A stretch of DNA of 61,303 nt from Armatimonadota bacterium (GTDB lineage: Bacteria; Armatimonadota; UBA5829; JAUSEB01), in contig JAUSGG010000243.1 in NCBI GenBank assembly GCA_030649165.1, positions 1 through 61,303 on the forward strand, written 5' to 3'. Position numbers and translations under genes: made by a program. Under the pieces are notes generated by a model that ran no database searches, was not told where the DNA came from, and was given only the letters and a program-made list of their open reading frames with translations. Below are positions 17,826 through 26,976 of the stretch, one piece after another (position 1 is the stretch's first letter; each line of letters opens with the position of its first letter).

Positions 17826-20639
17826 CTTCTTCCCTGCTTGCCGGATCGTCTTGAGGCTGAGCGCCACAATGGCCGCGTCGTCTTTGAGTTTTCCGCCGGC
17901 GTGTTCCTTCGCAGCCTCTAGAATGCCGGCCGCGATCCTTTCAACAGAGCCGTTGCCAAACTGCTGCAAGTGGCTCTTGACTCCTTTGAGCCCGAACAAC
18001 GTGCGCGAATCGGGCCGAGCCTCCGTAACGCCATCGGTCACCATGACGAGAACGTCTCCGGGACCAAGCAGGCGTGTATCCTCACTGTAATCCCAGCCGC
18101 TCATCGCCCCGAGGGCGCGGCCCTGCAGGTCCAGCTCTTCGATCTTTCCGCCGGCGGTTCGTATGAGGGGCGACTCGTGCCCTCCGTTTGCGTACGTGAC
18201 CACGCCGACGCGCGTATCTACGACGGCGAAGAAGGCGGTCAACATGTTCGTCATGTCCGATCCGTCTCTACACAGTGCGTCATTGGCCCGGGCCATTACC
18301 CTGGATGGGCGGGGATCGAGAAACGCGTAGCTGCGTATCGAGTGTCTTGCCGCCGCCACACGTATGGCCGCGGCCAGTCCCTTGCCCGCCACATCGCCGA
18401 TCAGGACCCCTACCTTGCCGTCCCCAAGATCGAACACGTCGTAGAAGTCTCCCCCTACTTCGGCCTCATCGAGGGCCGCCTCATACTTGACGGCGATGTC
18501 ACAGCCGGACACGTTGTATTTGGTGTCGGGGATCAACGCCTTCTGAAGGATTTCGGCGATGTGGTGCTCGCGTTCGTAGAGTTCCTCTGCTCTGGCGCGG
18601 GCCTGCGCCAGTTCCCGCTCCGCCTGCTTGCGCTCCGTAACATCGTGCACCATTCCGACTGAGAGGATGATACGTCCGGATTTGTCGCGGATATGCTCAC
18701 ACCGCTCGTGGACGACCCGGATCTTACCCTCGGATTGCCTTACCACGCGATGCTCGATCTCGTATGTATCCCTCCCCTCGCGCAATGAGCCGGAATAGGC
18801 CGCGTCCACAGCCGCACGGTCGTCCGGGTGCACGGCCTCGAGGAACGCCTCATAGGTGGCGCCGAACTCCTGAGGCTTGAGGCCGAAGATGCGGTAGACC
18901 TCATCGGACCAGTACAGGTGGTTGTTCAGCAGATCGAGTTCCCAACTGCCAAGATGCGCGATCTCCTGTGAGCGGTTCAACCGGCGTGCGCTTGCGCGCA
19001 GCGCGTCCTCGGCGGCCTTGCGTTCTTGTTCCCGCAACCCCCTTTGAACCCATGTGTAGAGCAACGGAGCTATACTGTTCGTGACCGCGCCAATAAACTC
19101 CCGGTCCTCCTCGGTGTAGTCGGTGTCCTTGTTTGCCAGGTTAATGAGACCAATGACCTCGTCTTGAAGCAGTATCGGAGCTGCCATATTGCGACTGATA
19201 GGCACGTGGCCGCGGGGAACGGCAGGCGGCTCGTTTGTGTAGAGGATTCTCCCTTCCAGAAGGGCGCGGCTCCAGAGGCCCGTCCATTCTTCCCGCGTGT
19301 AACAGATACACTTGTGCTCCCCGTCCATATCGCATTGATTGAACAACTTCGACATTGTCGGACAGACCAGATTGCCCTTGTCGTCGATATAGCCGAACAC
19401 GCCGTGCTTGCTTTCCGTCGCTTCAAGCACAATGTCCAGGACCTTGTCGTACAGGTCATTTCCCGTCTCTTGGGCAAATAGCTCCAGAATCCTGTTGGCG
19501 TATGAGATTCGTCGGCTTTCTTTATGCAGGGCCTCTTCCGCTTGCCTGCGATGCTTGACCTCCACGTGGAGTTCGTCCGTAGTCACTCGAAGCTCTTCGT
19601 TTGTCGCCTCCAGTTCCTCGTTCGAGGCCGCAAGTTCCTCATTGGCGGCCTCCAGTTTCTCCTCAGCCTGCACGCGTTTGGTAACATCCATGAATATAAC
19701 GGCAAATCGGCCCGGAGCCGGACTGAAGGCGTGTACTTCAAAATGCCTGCCAAGCGTCTCCGCGTAATCTTGAAAGTGAACCGGCTCGCCTGTTGACGCG
19801 ACTCTGCTGTATGTGTCGATCCATTTCGGCTCAATACCCGGAAAGATCTCGCGCATGGTCTTTCCAACCACGTCGGTCAGGCCGGTTTGCGCCTCGAAAG
19901 CGGGGTTGACTTCCAGGAAACGATAATCGCGCGGTTTGCCGTTTTCGTCGCGGATTATCTCGTGCAGCGCAAAAGCTTCGCCGATGGAGGTGAACAGCGT
20001 TTGGTAGCGCTGCTCCGTCAGGCGCAGCGCTTCCCGCGCTTGCTTATAGTCGGAGCTTTCGATGATAGTCCATTCGCCTTCGCGCTTCATCAGCGCAAAC
20101 TGGTGGTTGACGACCACATCCGCGATCTCTGAGGCGTTGCACTTTTCGAGGGAATAGGTGCAGATGGCGACTATGCGGTAGTTGCCTATGACTTCGTTGA
20201 CCGCGGCCTCGCAGTCGGCGAAATCGCGCCAGTCGGATTTTTCGAGCCAGAACGTATTTCCGGTCAGCCGGAGGCCGTCGAAGCCGCGCGACATGGCGTC
20301 GTTGAGCTTCGCAACCCAACCGTTGAGGACTCTGTTCTGTTCGAAGCTTCCACCCAGGAGGTACCACTGCGTGTGGGGGATGATCTCAATCTGCCCGTTC
20401 TCTATGCGACTGTCGAGATCCGGCACGACTTTCCGGAGGGCCGCCGTGGCCTCTTTTTCGTCGAGGTGCTCCGCCGTTACCCACATGCAGAATTCGTTGT
20501 TGGCCAGCCCCGCCGCGAAATAGGGAACAAGAATGTCGATGAGGTCTTCTTTGGTCGCGTAGAACTGGCAGAAGTGTGTTCCCCACTCCACATCGCCGAT
20601 CAGGTCGATTCCGGACTTGCGAAGAGATCCGTCATTCAT
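17823..20639 (-). CDS. MEDS-PAS-GAF-PAS-SpoIIE serine/threonine phosphatase
   Basis: 938 residues, soluble. Order: MEDS domain (~10-195, GTHFCQFYATKEDLIDILVPYF, GLRLTGNTFWLEKSDW), PAS (~210-330), coiled coil (~330-375, repeated EELEATNEEL heptads), GAF (~385-535), PAS (~550-670, YWSDEVYRIFGLKPQEFG), then a PP2C-type SpoIIE domain (~700-930) with VGGDFYDVFDLGDGKVGVLIGD, GKGLAAA, TYANGGH and DVLVMVTDGVTEA carrying the metal-binding Asp residues. Such proteins dephosphorylate anti-anti-sigma or related partners in partner-switching. None is encoded nearby. It probably reads from its own promoter at 20794-20822. Confidence 0.93.
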   Translation of the reverse strand: MNDGSLRKSGIDLIGDVEWGTHFCQFYATKEDLIDILVPYFAAGLANNEFCMWVTAEHLDEKEATAALRKVVPDLDSRIENGQIEIIPHTQWYLLGGSFEQNRVLNGWVAKLNDAMSRGFDGLRLTGNTFWLEKSDWRDFADCEAAVNEVIGNYRIVAICTYSLEKCNASEIADVVVNHQFALMKREGEWTIIESSDYKQAREALRLTEQRYQTLFTSIGEAFALHEIIRDENGKPRDYRFLEVNPAFEAQTGLTDVVGKTMREIFPGIEPKWIDTYSRVASTGEPVHFQDYAETLGRHFEVHAFSPAPGRFAVIFMDVTKRVQAEEKLEAANEELAASNEELEATNEELRVTTDELHVEVKHRRQAEEALHKESRRISYANRILELFAQETGNDLYDKVLDIVLEATESKHGVFGYIDDKGNLVCPTMSKLFNQCDMDGEHKCICYTREEWTGLWSRALLEGRILYTNEPPAVPRGHVPISRNMAAPILLQDEVIGLINLANKDTDYTEEDREFIGAVTNSIAPLLYTWVQRGLREQERKAAEDALRASARRLNRSQEIAHLGSWELDLLNNHLYWSDEVYRIFGLKPQEFGATYEAFLEAVHPDDRAAVDAAYSGSLREGRDTYEIEHRVVRQSEGKIRVVHERCEHIRDKSGRIILSVGMVHDVTERKQAERELAQARARAEELYEREHHIAEILQKALIPDTKYNVSGCDIAVKYEAALDEAEVGGDFYDVFDLGDGKVGVLIGDVAGKGLAAAIRVAAARHSIRSYAFLDPRPSRVMARANDALCRDGSDMTNMLTAFFAVVDTRVGVVTYANGGHESPLIRTAGGKIEELDLQGRALGAMSGWDYSEDTRLLGPGDVLVMVTDGVTEARPDSRTLFGLKGVKSHLQQFGNGSVERIAAGILEAAKEHAGGKLKDDAAIVALSLKTIRQAGKK

Positions 20640-20793
20640 GATGTAACACTTCCCATCTCAGGCTTGGCCCTGAACATCTGGTTCTCCCTTCGCGGCATGC
20701 AGCGGAGGTGTGCAATAAGCGCGGGCCAGTGGGATTTGCAGAGCTGTTGAGGTTGTCGCTGAATCAGTATTAGACCGAATCTCGATTACAGCA

Positions 20794-20822
20794 ATTCTAC
20801 CATAGCGCACAGGCCGTGTCGA
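20794..20822 (-). promoter_or_regulatory. Sigma-70-like promoter for the SpoIIE phosphatase gene
   Basis: Minus strand TCGACA (20817-20822) and TAGAAT (20794-20799) with a 17-nt spacer. TGG directly before the -10 gives an extended -10. It lies about 155 nt upstream of the start at 20639. Confidence 0.75.
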
Positions 20823-20911
20823 GAAGATCATAAAATTTAAGGAAACGGCGAATGCGCGCCTCCTTGGAAAGTGTCGCGGTTTCGGGAGCAAGTCTCCGGT
20901 ACGAAGCAGAT

Positions 20912-20956
20912 AGATGGGACGGACCGGACCGATCAGACCGATGCGACGGCAATCGG
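20912..20956. repeat. GATCGGTCCGGTCC-type repeat
   Basis: Begins about 20 nt after the stop of the radical SAM gene. On the minus strand there are repeated CGGTCTGATCGGTCCGGTCC words. The same word type recurs at 55268-55313. Confidence 0.7.
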
Positions 20957-20975
20957 CAGCCATCAACCTGCATCG

Positions 20976-22448
20976 TTACTCGCCTTCGACGGCGGCCGCC
21001 ATTTCCTCGAGCCTGCCCTCCAGCCGCAGACGCCGGAGAATGTCCCAATACGCGCCCCGATAGCCGTGTTTGATCGCGTTAACCAGGATAGTGTTGTCGT
21101 TGTAGTTGTAGTTCCGTTCGGACTGCTCCGGCGTAACCAAGAAGAACCTCGGATCGCCGCCTATAAGCTGCTCGACGTAACCTTCGACACCGGAACCGAC
21201 GGCGGGTGAGATATAGAATAAGGGCTTGATGAACCCCGGATTGTCTTCCTTGACGCCATGAAGCGCGGGATTCGTCTCAATCGGCCCCTCATTTCGGACC
21301 ATCTCAGCTATTCTGGTTCCGCTGTACACTCTCACGCCGATTGCCGTGCCGACGCAATCGGGGCCGATTTCCTTCATCAGGTTGATCGTGTGCTTTACGC
21401 TCATGAACGTCTCTCCGGGTCCGCCTATGAGAAGGTCGTACATAAAGGGAATTTCATATTCGCGGCAGACCCTGGCCGTGCGTCGAAGGTCATCCGACTT
21501 GAAGTGTCGCTTGAGATTGGCGAGCATTTCGTCGTCGCCGCTGTCCGCTCCGAAATCGACACCCGCACATCCGGCTTCTTTCATGGCGCCGGCCAGTTCA
21601 TGAGAGAATGGAGTCGGAGCGCAGTACGCGTACCAGCGGATTCTGCCGGCTAAGCCGGCGGCCGTGATCGCTTCACACACCGCGACTCCGTGGTCCTCAG
21701 GGACGTTGAACTCGCTGTCGCACGTGTGGAAGTGATCGACACCCTGGTCCAACAACGCCTTCAACTCGTCCACAACTTTGCCCGGCGAGCGCATGCGGAT
21801 TTGTCGCCCTTTTGCGACCGGGTCCGCGCAGTAAATGCACGCCATAGTGCAGCCGCGCTTCGTCTCAAAGCCGATCTGCCCACCTTCTTTGAAATACCGC
21901 GCATTGTCTACGAAGCGGCGCGTGTGGGCCGGGAAGCTGTCCACCTGGCTGAACTTGGGAACGGTGTGGATGGTCTGTCCTTTCCGGCGGAACAGCAGGC
22001 CGGGAATGCCGATCGGATCGCCTCCACGCGCGATTCCCTCGACGAGTTCGCAATACGCTTCCTCGCCCTCGCCTTCGATGCCGAAGTCCCCGTCCAGAAA
22101 CTCCAGTGTTTCCTTCGGAGCTATCGAAAACCCTACGCCTCCGAGGACAACCGGCGCGCTCGACTTCTCCCTGATGGTCTGCAGAACGTGTTTGATCCGG
22201 GGAAGGACGAAATCCCGGCCCGCGTAATAGCAGTCGTCGGTGTTGCGGACGGATACCCCGATGACGTGCGGGCGGAAGTCATGAAGCGCGTCGATGATCG
22301 GCTGAGTGACCTTAGGATGGAAGCAGAGGTCCAGTAACCTGACCTCGAACTTGCGGTCCGCAAGCGCGTCTCCCAGGTAGTCCAGTCCTACCGGGGCTAT
22401 CGGCGGCTGCATCTGGTTAGGATTTACAAGAAGTACGCGGATTGCCAT
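20976..22448 (-). CDS. B12-binding-domain radical SAM protein
   Basis: 490 residues. An N-terminal cobalamin-binding-like Rossmann domain (VLLVNPNQMQPPIAPVGLDYLGDAL) is followed by the radical SAM core with the 4Fe-4S motif CTMACIYC (C200, C204, C207) and the conserved ETFMSVKHTINLM region after the barrel. The DxHxxG motif for base-off cobalamin is not seen, so B12 use is uncertain. Such enzymes do methylations or rearrangements; substrate unknown. I choose ATG at 22446-22448 over a GTG six bases upstream. The Mut7-C gene ends 20 bp upstream of this ATG, so the two are probably co-transcribed. Confidence 0.88.
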   Translation of the reverse strand: MAIRVLLVNPNQMQPPIAPVGLDYLGDALADRKFEVRLLDLCFHPKVTQPIIDALHDFRPHVIGVSVRNTDDCYYAGRDFVLPRIKHVLQTIREKSSAPVVLGGVGFSIAPKETLEFLDGDFGIEGEGEEAYCELVEGIARGGDPIGIPGLLFRRKGQTIHTVPKFSQVDSFPAHTRRFVDNARYFKEGGQIGFETKRGCTMACIYCADPVAKGRQIRMRSPGKVVDELKALLDQGVDHFHTCDSEFNVPEDHGVAVCEAITAAGLAGRIRWYAYCAPTPFSHELAGAMKEAGCAGVDFGADSGDDEMLANLKRHFKSDDLRRTARVCREYEIPFMYDLLIGGPGETFMSVKHTINLMKEIGPDCVGTAIGVRVYSGTRIAEMVRNEGPIETNPALHGVKEDNPGFIKPLFYISPAVGSGVEGYVEQLIGGDPRFFLVTPEQSERNYNYNDNTILVNAIKHGYRGAYWDILRRLRLEGRLEEMAAAVEGE

Positions 22449-22468
22449 TCCCACCCACCATCCTTAGC

Positions 22469-22966
22469 TTAAGTTGACTTCTTCCGCGAATGCAACGCTT
22501 GAAGCACGTGCTCTACGTGCGTGCCCTTCCAATATATGCGCCCGCATCCGGCGCAGCGGCCGAACTGTTCCTGTGTCCGATACACGTACGATGGAACGTG
22601 TTCTTCGACGGTCGATTTGAGAGCTTGTTCGATCTCCGAATTGCAGACGGGACAGCGGCTGAAGGCCATCGACTCATCGATTCTGAGATCGAGGTCCCGC
22701 ATAACTTGCCTCAACTGCGCTCCCGTTCCTTCTTCAGTCACAAAACAGCATCGACCGCGGACCATACGGCGTTCCGCAAGCGAGTGGTCTTTGGTTAACA
22801 ATATCCGGTTTTCACGAACGGAAACCCTCACGAGCTGGTCGTCCGTCGCATCGTGGATGAAGACAGTATCGTAGCCGACCAGTCTGAGCCATTTCGCCAG
22901 TTTGCCCAACATGCAGTCGGCCAGAAATCTTGGGGCCGGCTGCTCTTCTCCGGTAAGCTTGCTCAC
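22469..22966 (-). CDS. Mut7-C RNase domain protein with zinc ribbon
   Basis: 165 residues, GTG start. The N-terminal half is a PIN-like Mut7-C domain (PRFLADCMLGKLAKWLRLVGYDT, ILLTKDHSLAERR) with acidic residues D20 and D83-type positions. The C-terminal half is a zinc ribbon with CPVC and CAGC pairs, ending VEHVLQAL. Length and layout match the family. These proteins are predicted ribonucleases or RNA-binding proteins of unsettled role. It precedes the radical SAM gene. Confidence 0.88.
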   Translation of the reverse strand: MSKLTGEEQPAPRFLADCMLGKLAKWLRLVGYDTVFIHDATDDQLVRVSVRENRILLTKDHSLAERRMVRGRCCFVTEEGTGAQLRQVMRDLDLRIDESMAFSRCPVCNSEIEQALKSTVEEHVPSYVYRTQEQFGRCAGCGRIYWKGTHVEHVLQALHSRKKST

Positions 22967-23129
22967 CAGGTATCTATTCGTGATCTGTCTTTAAGCTTCC
23001 TGCTTTGCAGCATTGGAAGGGCCGGGGGATGATCGACGCAATTCAGCCCACCGTGACTGTATGCTTGCCCGCAACAGCGCACGGGCAAAACACCGCCGGC
23101 TCGCAGCCCACAAGCGCCAACCAGTGCGG

Positions 23130-23906
23130 CTATCCCGACAGGCCGAATATCCTCTCAGCGTTGCGCCACATTACAAGTTCTTCTTCGTGCGGCGTGAGAT
23201 TTGAGTCGCGAACGGCGCCAAAACATATTGCCGGATCGACCAGAGGCATATCGGACCCAAACAGTACCCGCTCCGGCCCCAGCGCGTCGAGCGCCCGCCT
23301 AATCCTCAACAGGTCCCACGCGTACATCTGGCCGGCGTTCTCCCTCCCGGCGGATATCTCCAGACTCAGGTTCGGACCGCAGGCGGCGCAGGCCCTTATG
23401 CCGCGCAAGGGATTGCCGCCCATGTGGCCCATGACGATCTGAACGTCGTAATCCCGCGCTACGTTCGCCAGACGTTCGGGGGCCGAAGCGCTCATGGTGT
23501 CGGACGTGGGGTCATAGGAGTGCGCAAGTACCGGCAGATGGAGTTCCTCGCAGCGTTTGAATATCGGGGCGTACGGTTTCGAATCGATGGGACATGAATG
23601 CCAGGCCGCGTGCAGTTTGACCCCGACGAACCTCACATCGCCTGCGTAGGTCTCCAGGTCCCGTCGCCACACGTCGGGATAGTGAGGATTCAGCGTGATA
23701 TAGCCGTACATCCTGCCCGGATATGCGGTGATCTGGTCCGCGAGCCGGCTGTTGGCGTCGCGACAGTCTTCCATAATCGCGCGCACCGACGAGAAGACCG
23801 CCTTGTCGATCCCCCACTTGTCCATAATTGGGGCCACGTCCGAAGCCGACTCTTGCCTGATTGGAAAGAACCACCAGCCGAGGTGAGCGTGGCAGTCGAT
23901 TATCAT
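23130..23906 (-). CDS. Amidohydrolase (metal-dependent TIM-barrel hydrolase), active copy
   Basis: 258 residues of the amidohydrolase-2 (COG2159) family. Metal-site residues are present: DCHAHLGWW (HxH), KLHAAW, LAHSYD, VMGHMGG and GSDMPLVDP (Asp). Family members hydrolyse or decarboxylate carboxylated substrates. It is the last gene of a four-gene minus-strand operon; its ATG overlaps the stop of the preceding paralogue (ATGA), which fixes the start at 23906 rather than at the longer frame. Together with its paralogue it may form a heteromer. Confidence 0.88.
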   Translation of the reverse strand: MIIDCHAHLGWWFFPIRQESASDVAPIMDKWGIDKAVFSSVRAIMEDCRDANSRLADQITAYPGRMYGYITLNPHYPDVWRRDLETYAGDVRFVGVKLHAAWHSCPIDSKPYAPIFKRCEELHLPVLAHSYDPTSDTMSASAPERLANVARDYDVQIVMGHMGGNPLRGIRACAACGPNLSLEISAGRENAGQMYAWDLLRIRRALDALGPERVLFGSDMPLVDPAICFGAVRDSNLTPHEEELVMWRNAERIFGLSG

Positions 23907-24646
23907 CGCCCCGCCCCCAGGATTCCGGCCAGGTTCCCGCCGAGGATCTTGTCCTTGTCCTCTTGCGAAATATCGGCCATCTTGACCATCAGCAAAGGCG
24001 AAGAGGGGGAAGCGAGCGGCATTCCACTTCCGAACACCAGCTTCTCGGCGCCGCATTCCTTCACGAGAAGCTCGACGCCGTCCTGAATGTCGAGCGCGAT
24101 TATGTCGAGCCACAGATTGGGCGCGCCATTTACCGCAATAATGGCCTCCGCGATGTTGCCGTAGCCGACGCCGGCGGCGATGAGCTTGATGCGCGGATAC
24201 GTTCTGGCAAGGGAAAGGACGACAGAGAACGGGAACCCGCTGTCGAGATAAACGGGTATCTTACGGGCCATGGCCTTTGCGAAAAGCCGCTCGTGCATTA
24301 GCCCGCGGACGCCGGCTGCCCACCCCGAAGTGAAGCTGGCTTCGTTGTTGAATATCCGCAGAGCGGCAAGGTCCAACTCGTCGAGACATCGGTCAACCTC
24401 ATCCAGAACGCCCAGATAACGCGCCGGATTGACCCCGAAAAAGCCGATAAACCTGTCCGGATGCTCGCGAACGACCCTGGCGGTCGTGCTGTTTCCCTCG
24501 ACGAAATCCTGGAACCGGCACTGCGTATGCGTGATACAAGCCTTGTCGATCCCGACCCGGTCCATAAGCGACAGGACGAACTCCGCCGACATGTCCCGGT
24601 TATCGTCGAGAGAGAAACCGACTGTTGCGTGGGCGTCTATTATCAT
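23903..24646 (-). CDS. Amidohydrolase paralogue lacking its metal ligands
   Basis: 247 residues, clearly related to the downstream gene (MIIDAHATVGF versus MIIDCHAHLGW, LVFGSGMPLASP versus VLFGSDMPLVDP). The usual ligands are missing: HxH is HAT, the strand-5/6 His positions read YLDSGFP and AGVGYGN, and the strand-8 Asp is Gly. I infer a pseudo-enzyme, perhaps a structural or regulatory partner of the active copy. Translationally coupled to it by a 4-bp overlap and placed 9 bp after the aminotransferase gene. Confidence 0.85.
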   Translation of the reverse strand: MIIDAHATVGFSLDDNRDMSAEFVLSLMDRVGIDKACITHTQCRFQDFVEGNSTTARVVREHPDRFIGFFGVNPARYLGVLDEVDRCLDELDLAALRIFNNEASFTSGWAAGVRGLMHERLFAKAMARKIPVYLDSGFPFSVVLSLARTYPRIKLIAAGVGYGNIAEAIIAVNGAPNLWLDIIALDIQDGVELLVKECGAEKLVFGSGMPLASPSSPLLMVKMADISQEDKDKILGGNLAGILGAGR

Positions 24647-24655
24647 GTCCGCGGG

Positions 24656-25915
24656 CTATCCTTTATAGTAGTGTCGGAACACTTTGGCCAGGCCGGAGGA
24701 CAAATCGGCCAGATGCTGATCCGTGTATCGCTCGCTCCAGGGCAACACGATCATTTCTCTCAGCGCCCTCTCCGCGTTCGGGCAGAGTCCGGGGCCGTAG
24801 GTGTACGTTCTGCCGGTTGTGCCCGAAATCGGCCAACCGCTTTTGCCAAACGTGCGGGGGACCGTAAGGATGTCGTATTGGTAGATTGGGACCTTCGTAT
24901 AGCCGGCCCAGGACTGGATACCCTCGGCCTTCAGGGCGTCGGCTATGTGCTGCATGCCGACTGAGAAGCTGTCGATATCGACTGCGATCGGGTATTTCCA
25001 ATACGTGTGGGTTGCCCAAGAATGCTCGACCGGCGGCCTGACTCCCGGAACCCTGCTTATCAGCGAACGCATCTTGTCCGCGTTCGCCCTGCGCGCGTCC
25101 ACGATGGATTGCAGTTTCCCGAGTTGCGCGATACCGACGGCGGCCTGGATCTCCGTCATGTGATACGCGGGCGCGAGGAAGAGATGATCGCGGAACTCTC
25201 CGTCCCGCGGCCAACCCTTGTCGGCTGCAAGCCGCGTTCTCTTGCCGAGCGCGTCGTTGTTGGTGATGACCATACCACCATCGCCGGTCGTCATGTGCTT
25301 CGACTGCTGAAAAGAAAAGCAGCCTATGTCGCCGATCGTTCCGCAAGTCTGATCCCTATACTTAGTCAGAAAGGCCTGGCAGCAGTCCTCGATCAGATAT
25401 AGGTCGCGCGCGCGGCAGAACTCAGCGATTGGACCCATCTCGCACGGATGGCCGAACATGTGCACGACGATGACCGCCTTGGTCCTGTCGGTCAGCTTTT
25501 CCGCGACACTCGCGGGATCGACGTTGTACGTGCTCGGATCGACGTCCGCGAACACGGGGATGAGCTGCTGCATCAGAATCGGGATGATCGTGCCCATGTC
25601 GGTGATAGGCGCGACTATCACTTCGCTGCCGGGATCCAGGTCCAACGCGATTACCGCGGCGTGTATGGAGGCGGTCCCGGAGCTTGTCGCAACGGCATGA
25701 CTAACGCCGTAAGCCGCGGCGAACTCCTGCTCGAAGCGCGCGACCTTTCCGCCGCCGGACAGGTAGTTGAGCTGTCCGGACTTCATGACCTCGGTGACGA
25801 GGGCAAGCTCTTCATCGCCGAAGAAACGCCCGGAAGCGTTTTCGACTACGGGAAGGTCATAAGGTACGGCTTTCGGGCCGCCGTTGATGGCCAACTCTTC
25901 CAATCCGCCCTCCAT
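24656..25915 (-). CDS. DegT/DnrJ/EryC1/StrS family PLP aminotransferase
   Basis: 419 residues, fold type I PLP enzyme of the sugar-aminotransferase family. Seen: NYLSGGGKVARFEQEFA, ATSSGTASIHAA (phosphate binding), YLIEDCCQAFL with D177, and SFQQSKHMTTGDGGM with Schiff-base K206. Family members aminate keto-sugars or cyclitols, and rarely act as dehydratases. It follows the TIM-barrel isomerase by 3 bp, so a keto-sugar made by that enzyme is a plausible substrate (inference). Confidence 0.92.
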   Translation of the reverse strand: MEGGLEELAINGGPKAVPYDLPVVENASGRFFGDEELALVTEVMKSGQLNYLSGGGKVARFEQEFAAAYGVSHAVATSSGTASIHAAVIALDLDPGSEVIVAPITDMGTIIPILMQQLIPVFADVDPSTYNVDPASVAEKLTDRTKAVIVVHMFGHPCEMGPIAEFCRARDLYLIEDCCQAFLTKYRDQTCGTIGDIGCFSFQQSKHMTTGDGGMVITNNDALGKRTRLAADKGWPRDGEFRDHLFLAPAYHMTEIQAAVGIAQLGKLQSIVDARRANADKMRSLISRVPGVRPPVEHSWATHTYWKYPIAVDIDSFSVGMQHIADALKAEGIQSWAGYTKVPIYQYDILTVPRTFGKSGWPISGTTGRTYTYGPGLCPNAERALREMIVLPWSERYTDQHLADLSSGLAKVFRHYYKG

Positions 25916-25918
25916 CCA

Positions 25919-26731
25919 CTACCAGCCGCGCGCGTCAGCCAGTTCTTCTACGTAACTGATCGACTTCGCCAGCGCCGCGTCCACATCCTCCGCCGACTGA
26001 AGCCCCTCCGGCGTGAACTCAAGCTCGAAGCTGAATGGCCCAGTGTAGCCGGAAGCAAGGACCGGACCGATGACTTTGGCAAAATCTACTGTGCCGTCTC
26101 CGATCGCTGGGAAATTCCACTCGTTTGGCCCGCCGATCTTGTCTTTGATGTGGAAGTGGCTGATCAGCCCGAGGACGCCGTGAACGTCCTCCTCCGGTCT
26201 GTCGCCGATGAAATAGATGATGTTCGCGGGGTCGTAGTTGATGCGAACGTTCGGGTGATCGATCGTCTCGATGGTCCGCCGGCAGTCGGCGCTCTTGCCC
26301 ATTATGCCCCCGTGGGTTTCGAAGCAAATGGTGACGTCATGGTCTCGGGCGAGATCGCCCAGCTTGCGCATCGCCGCAAAGAGGTCCCGGGTCTCCTCTT
26401 CCGTATGCGGATGCCCCGAGAGGGTATTGACGTACTTCGCGCCCACCTTGTTGGCAAGGACTATCCGATTCCGCAGTTTCCCCAGATGGCCTTCCTTGGT
26501 TGGGTCCACGTGGCCGCTTATGCTTATGGCCTCAAGTCCGCGGTCAGCGAGAGCTTTGTTCAGCGCGGCGAAGTCCGCGTCGGTCATTTCCTCAGGAACA
26601 ACGTGATCGGTGTGGCCGGCAATCGCGGCGAGCTCGACATACTTAAGGCCGCTCTTTGCGATTCCGTCCAGAGCGCGTTCGAGCGAATACTTCGAGTAAC
26701 AGTGCGTGCTGCAGCCGAGTTTGTTCTTCAT
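25919..26731 (-). CDS. Sugar phosphate isomerase/epimerase-like TIM-barrel protein
   Basis: 270 residues of the xylose-isomerase-like TIM barrel family (AP endonuclease 2 fold). Predicted metal residues are in TICFETHGG (Glu), RINYDPANI (Asp), ISHFHIKDK (His) and FSFELEF (Glu). First gene of an operon with a DegT aminotransferase and two amidohydrolases. Substrate unknown. Expression probably from the promoter at 26780-26810. The ATG follows an AGGAGGAACCAGCAAT context, a good ribosome-binding site. Confidence 0.88.
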   Translation of the reverse strand: MKNKLGCSTHCYSKYSLERALDGIAKSGLKYVELAAIAGHTDHVVPEEMTDADFAALNKALADRGLEAISISGHVDPTKEGHLGKLRNRIVLANKVGAKYVNTLSGHPHTEEETRDLFAAMRKLGDLARDHDVTICFETHGGIMGKSADCRRTIETIDHPNVRINYDPANIIYFIGDRPEEDVHGVLGLISHFHIKDKIGGPNEWNFPAIGDGTVDFAKVIGPVLASGYTGPFSFELEFTPEGLQSAEDVDAALAKSISYVEELADARGW

Positions 26732-26779
26732 ATTGCTGGTTCCTCCTGCAAGTTCACTGCTTCAGATGGGATTACGTCA

Positions 26780-26810
26780 ACTATAGGGCGAGGTGGGTAG
26801 GGGTTGTCAA
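26780..26810 (-). promoter_or_regulatory. Candidate promoter of the isomerase-aminotransferase-amidohydrolase operon
   Basis: Minus strand TTGACA (26805-26810) and TATAGT (26780-26785), spacer 19 nt, longer than ideal. It lies about 50 nt upstream of the start at 26731. Confidence 0.55.
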
Positions 26811-26811
26811 G

Positions 26812-26976
26812 TGGCAAATGAGTGGCAAATGAGTGAACGGTGAACAGCGAACAGAATCGAGGTCCCCTGACGATGCTTCGGAAAGTCGTTTACACCGAAG
26901 CAGCATCGGCTCCCCAGCGGGCAACGCGGACCCTCAGTCCTCAGTCCTCAGCGCTCAGAACTCAGCGCTCTCTCTA
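26812..26976. repeat. Composite repeat block: GTGGCAAATGA, GTGAACG, an inverted repeat and CTCAGTC units
   Basis: From left: two GTGGCAAATGA copies and GTGAACGGTGAACAGCGAAC, then an imperfect inverted repeat (CGATGCTTCGG ... CCGAAGCAGCATCG), then CTCAGTCCTCAGTCCTCAGCG units. The last units run into the stop codon of the gene at 26974. No gene seen. Confidence 0.75.

Larger units (their letters stand above)
20640..20975. other. Intergenic region: promoter of the phosphatase and a repeat
   Basis: 336 bp between two minus-strand genes. It holds the promoter at 20794-20822 and the GATCGG-type repeat at 20912-20956. I see no coding sequence or RNA gene. Confidence 0.6.

Noticed and set aside
26812-26976. 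Possible CRISPR array among the repeat blocks
   Set aside because: Units are short and contiguous with no unique spacers of constant size and no cas genes nearby.
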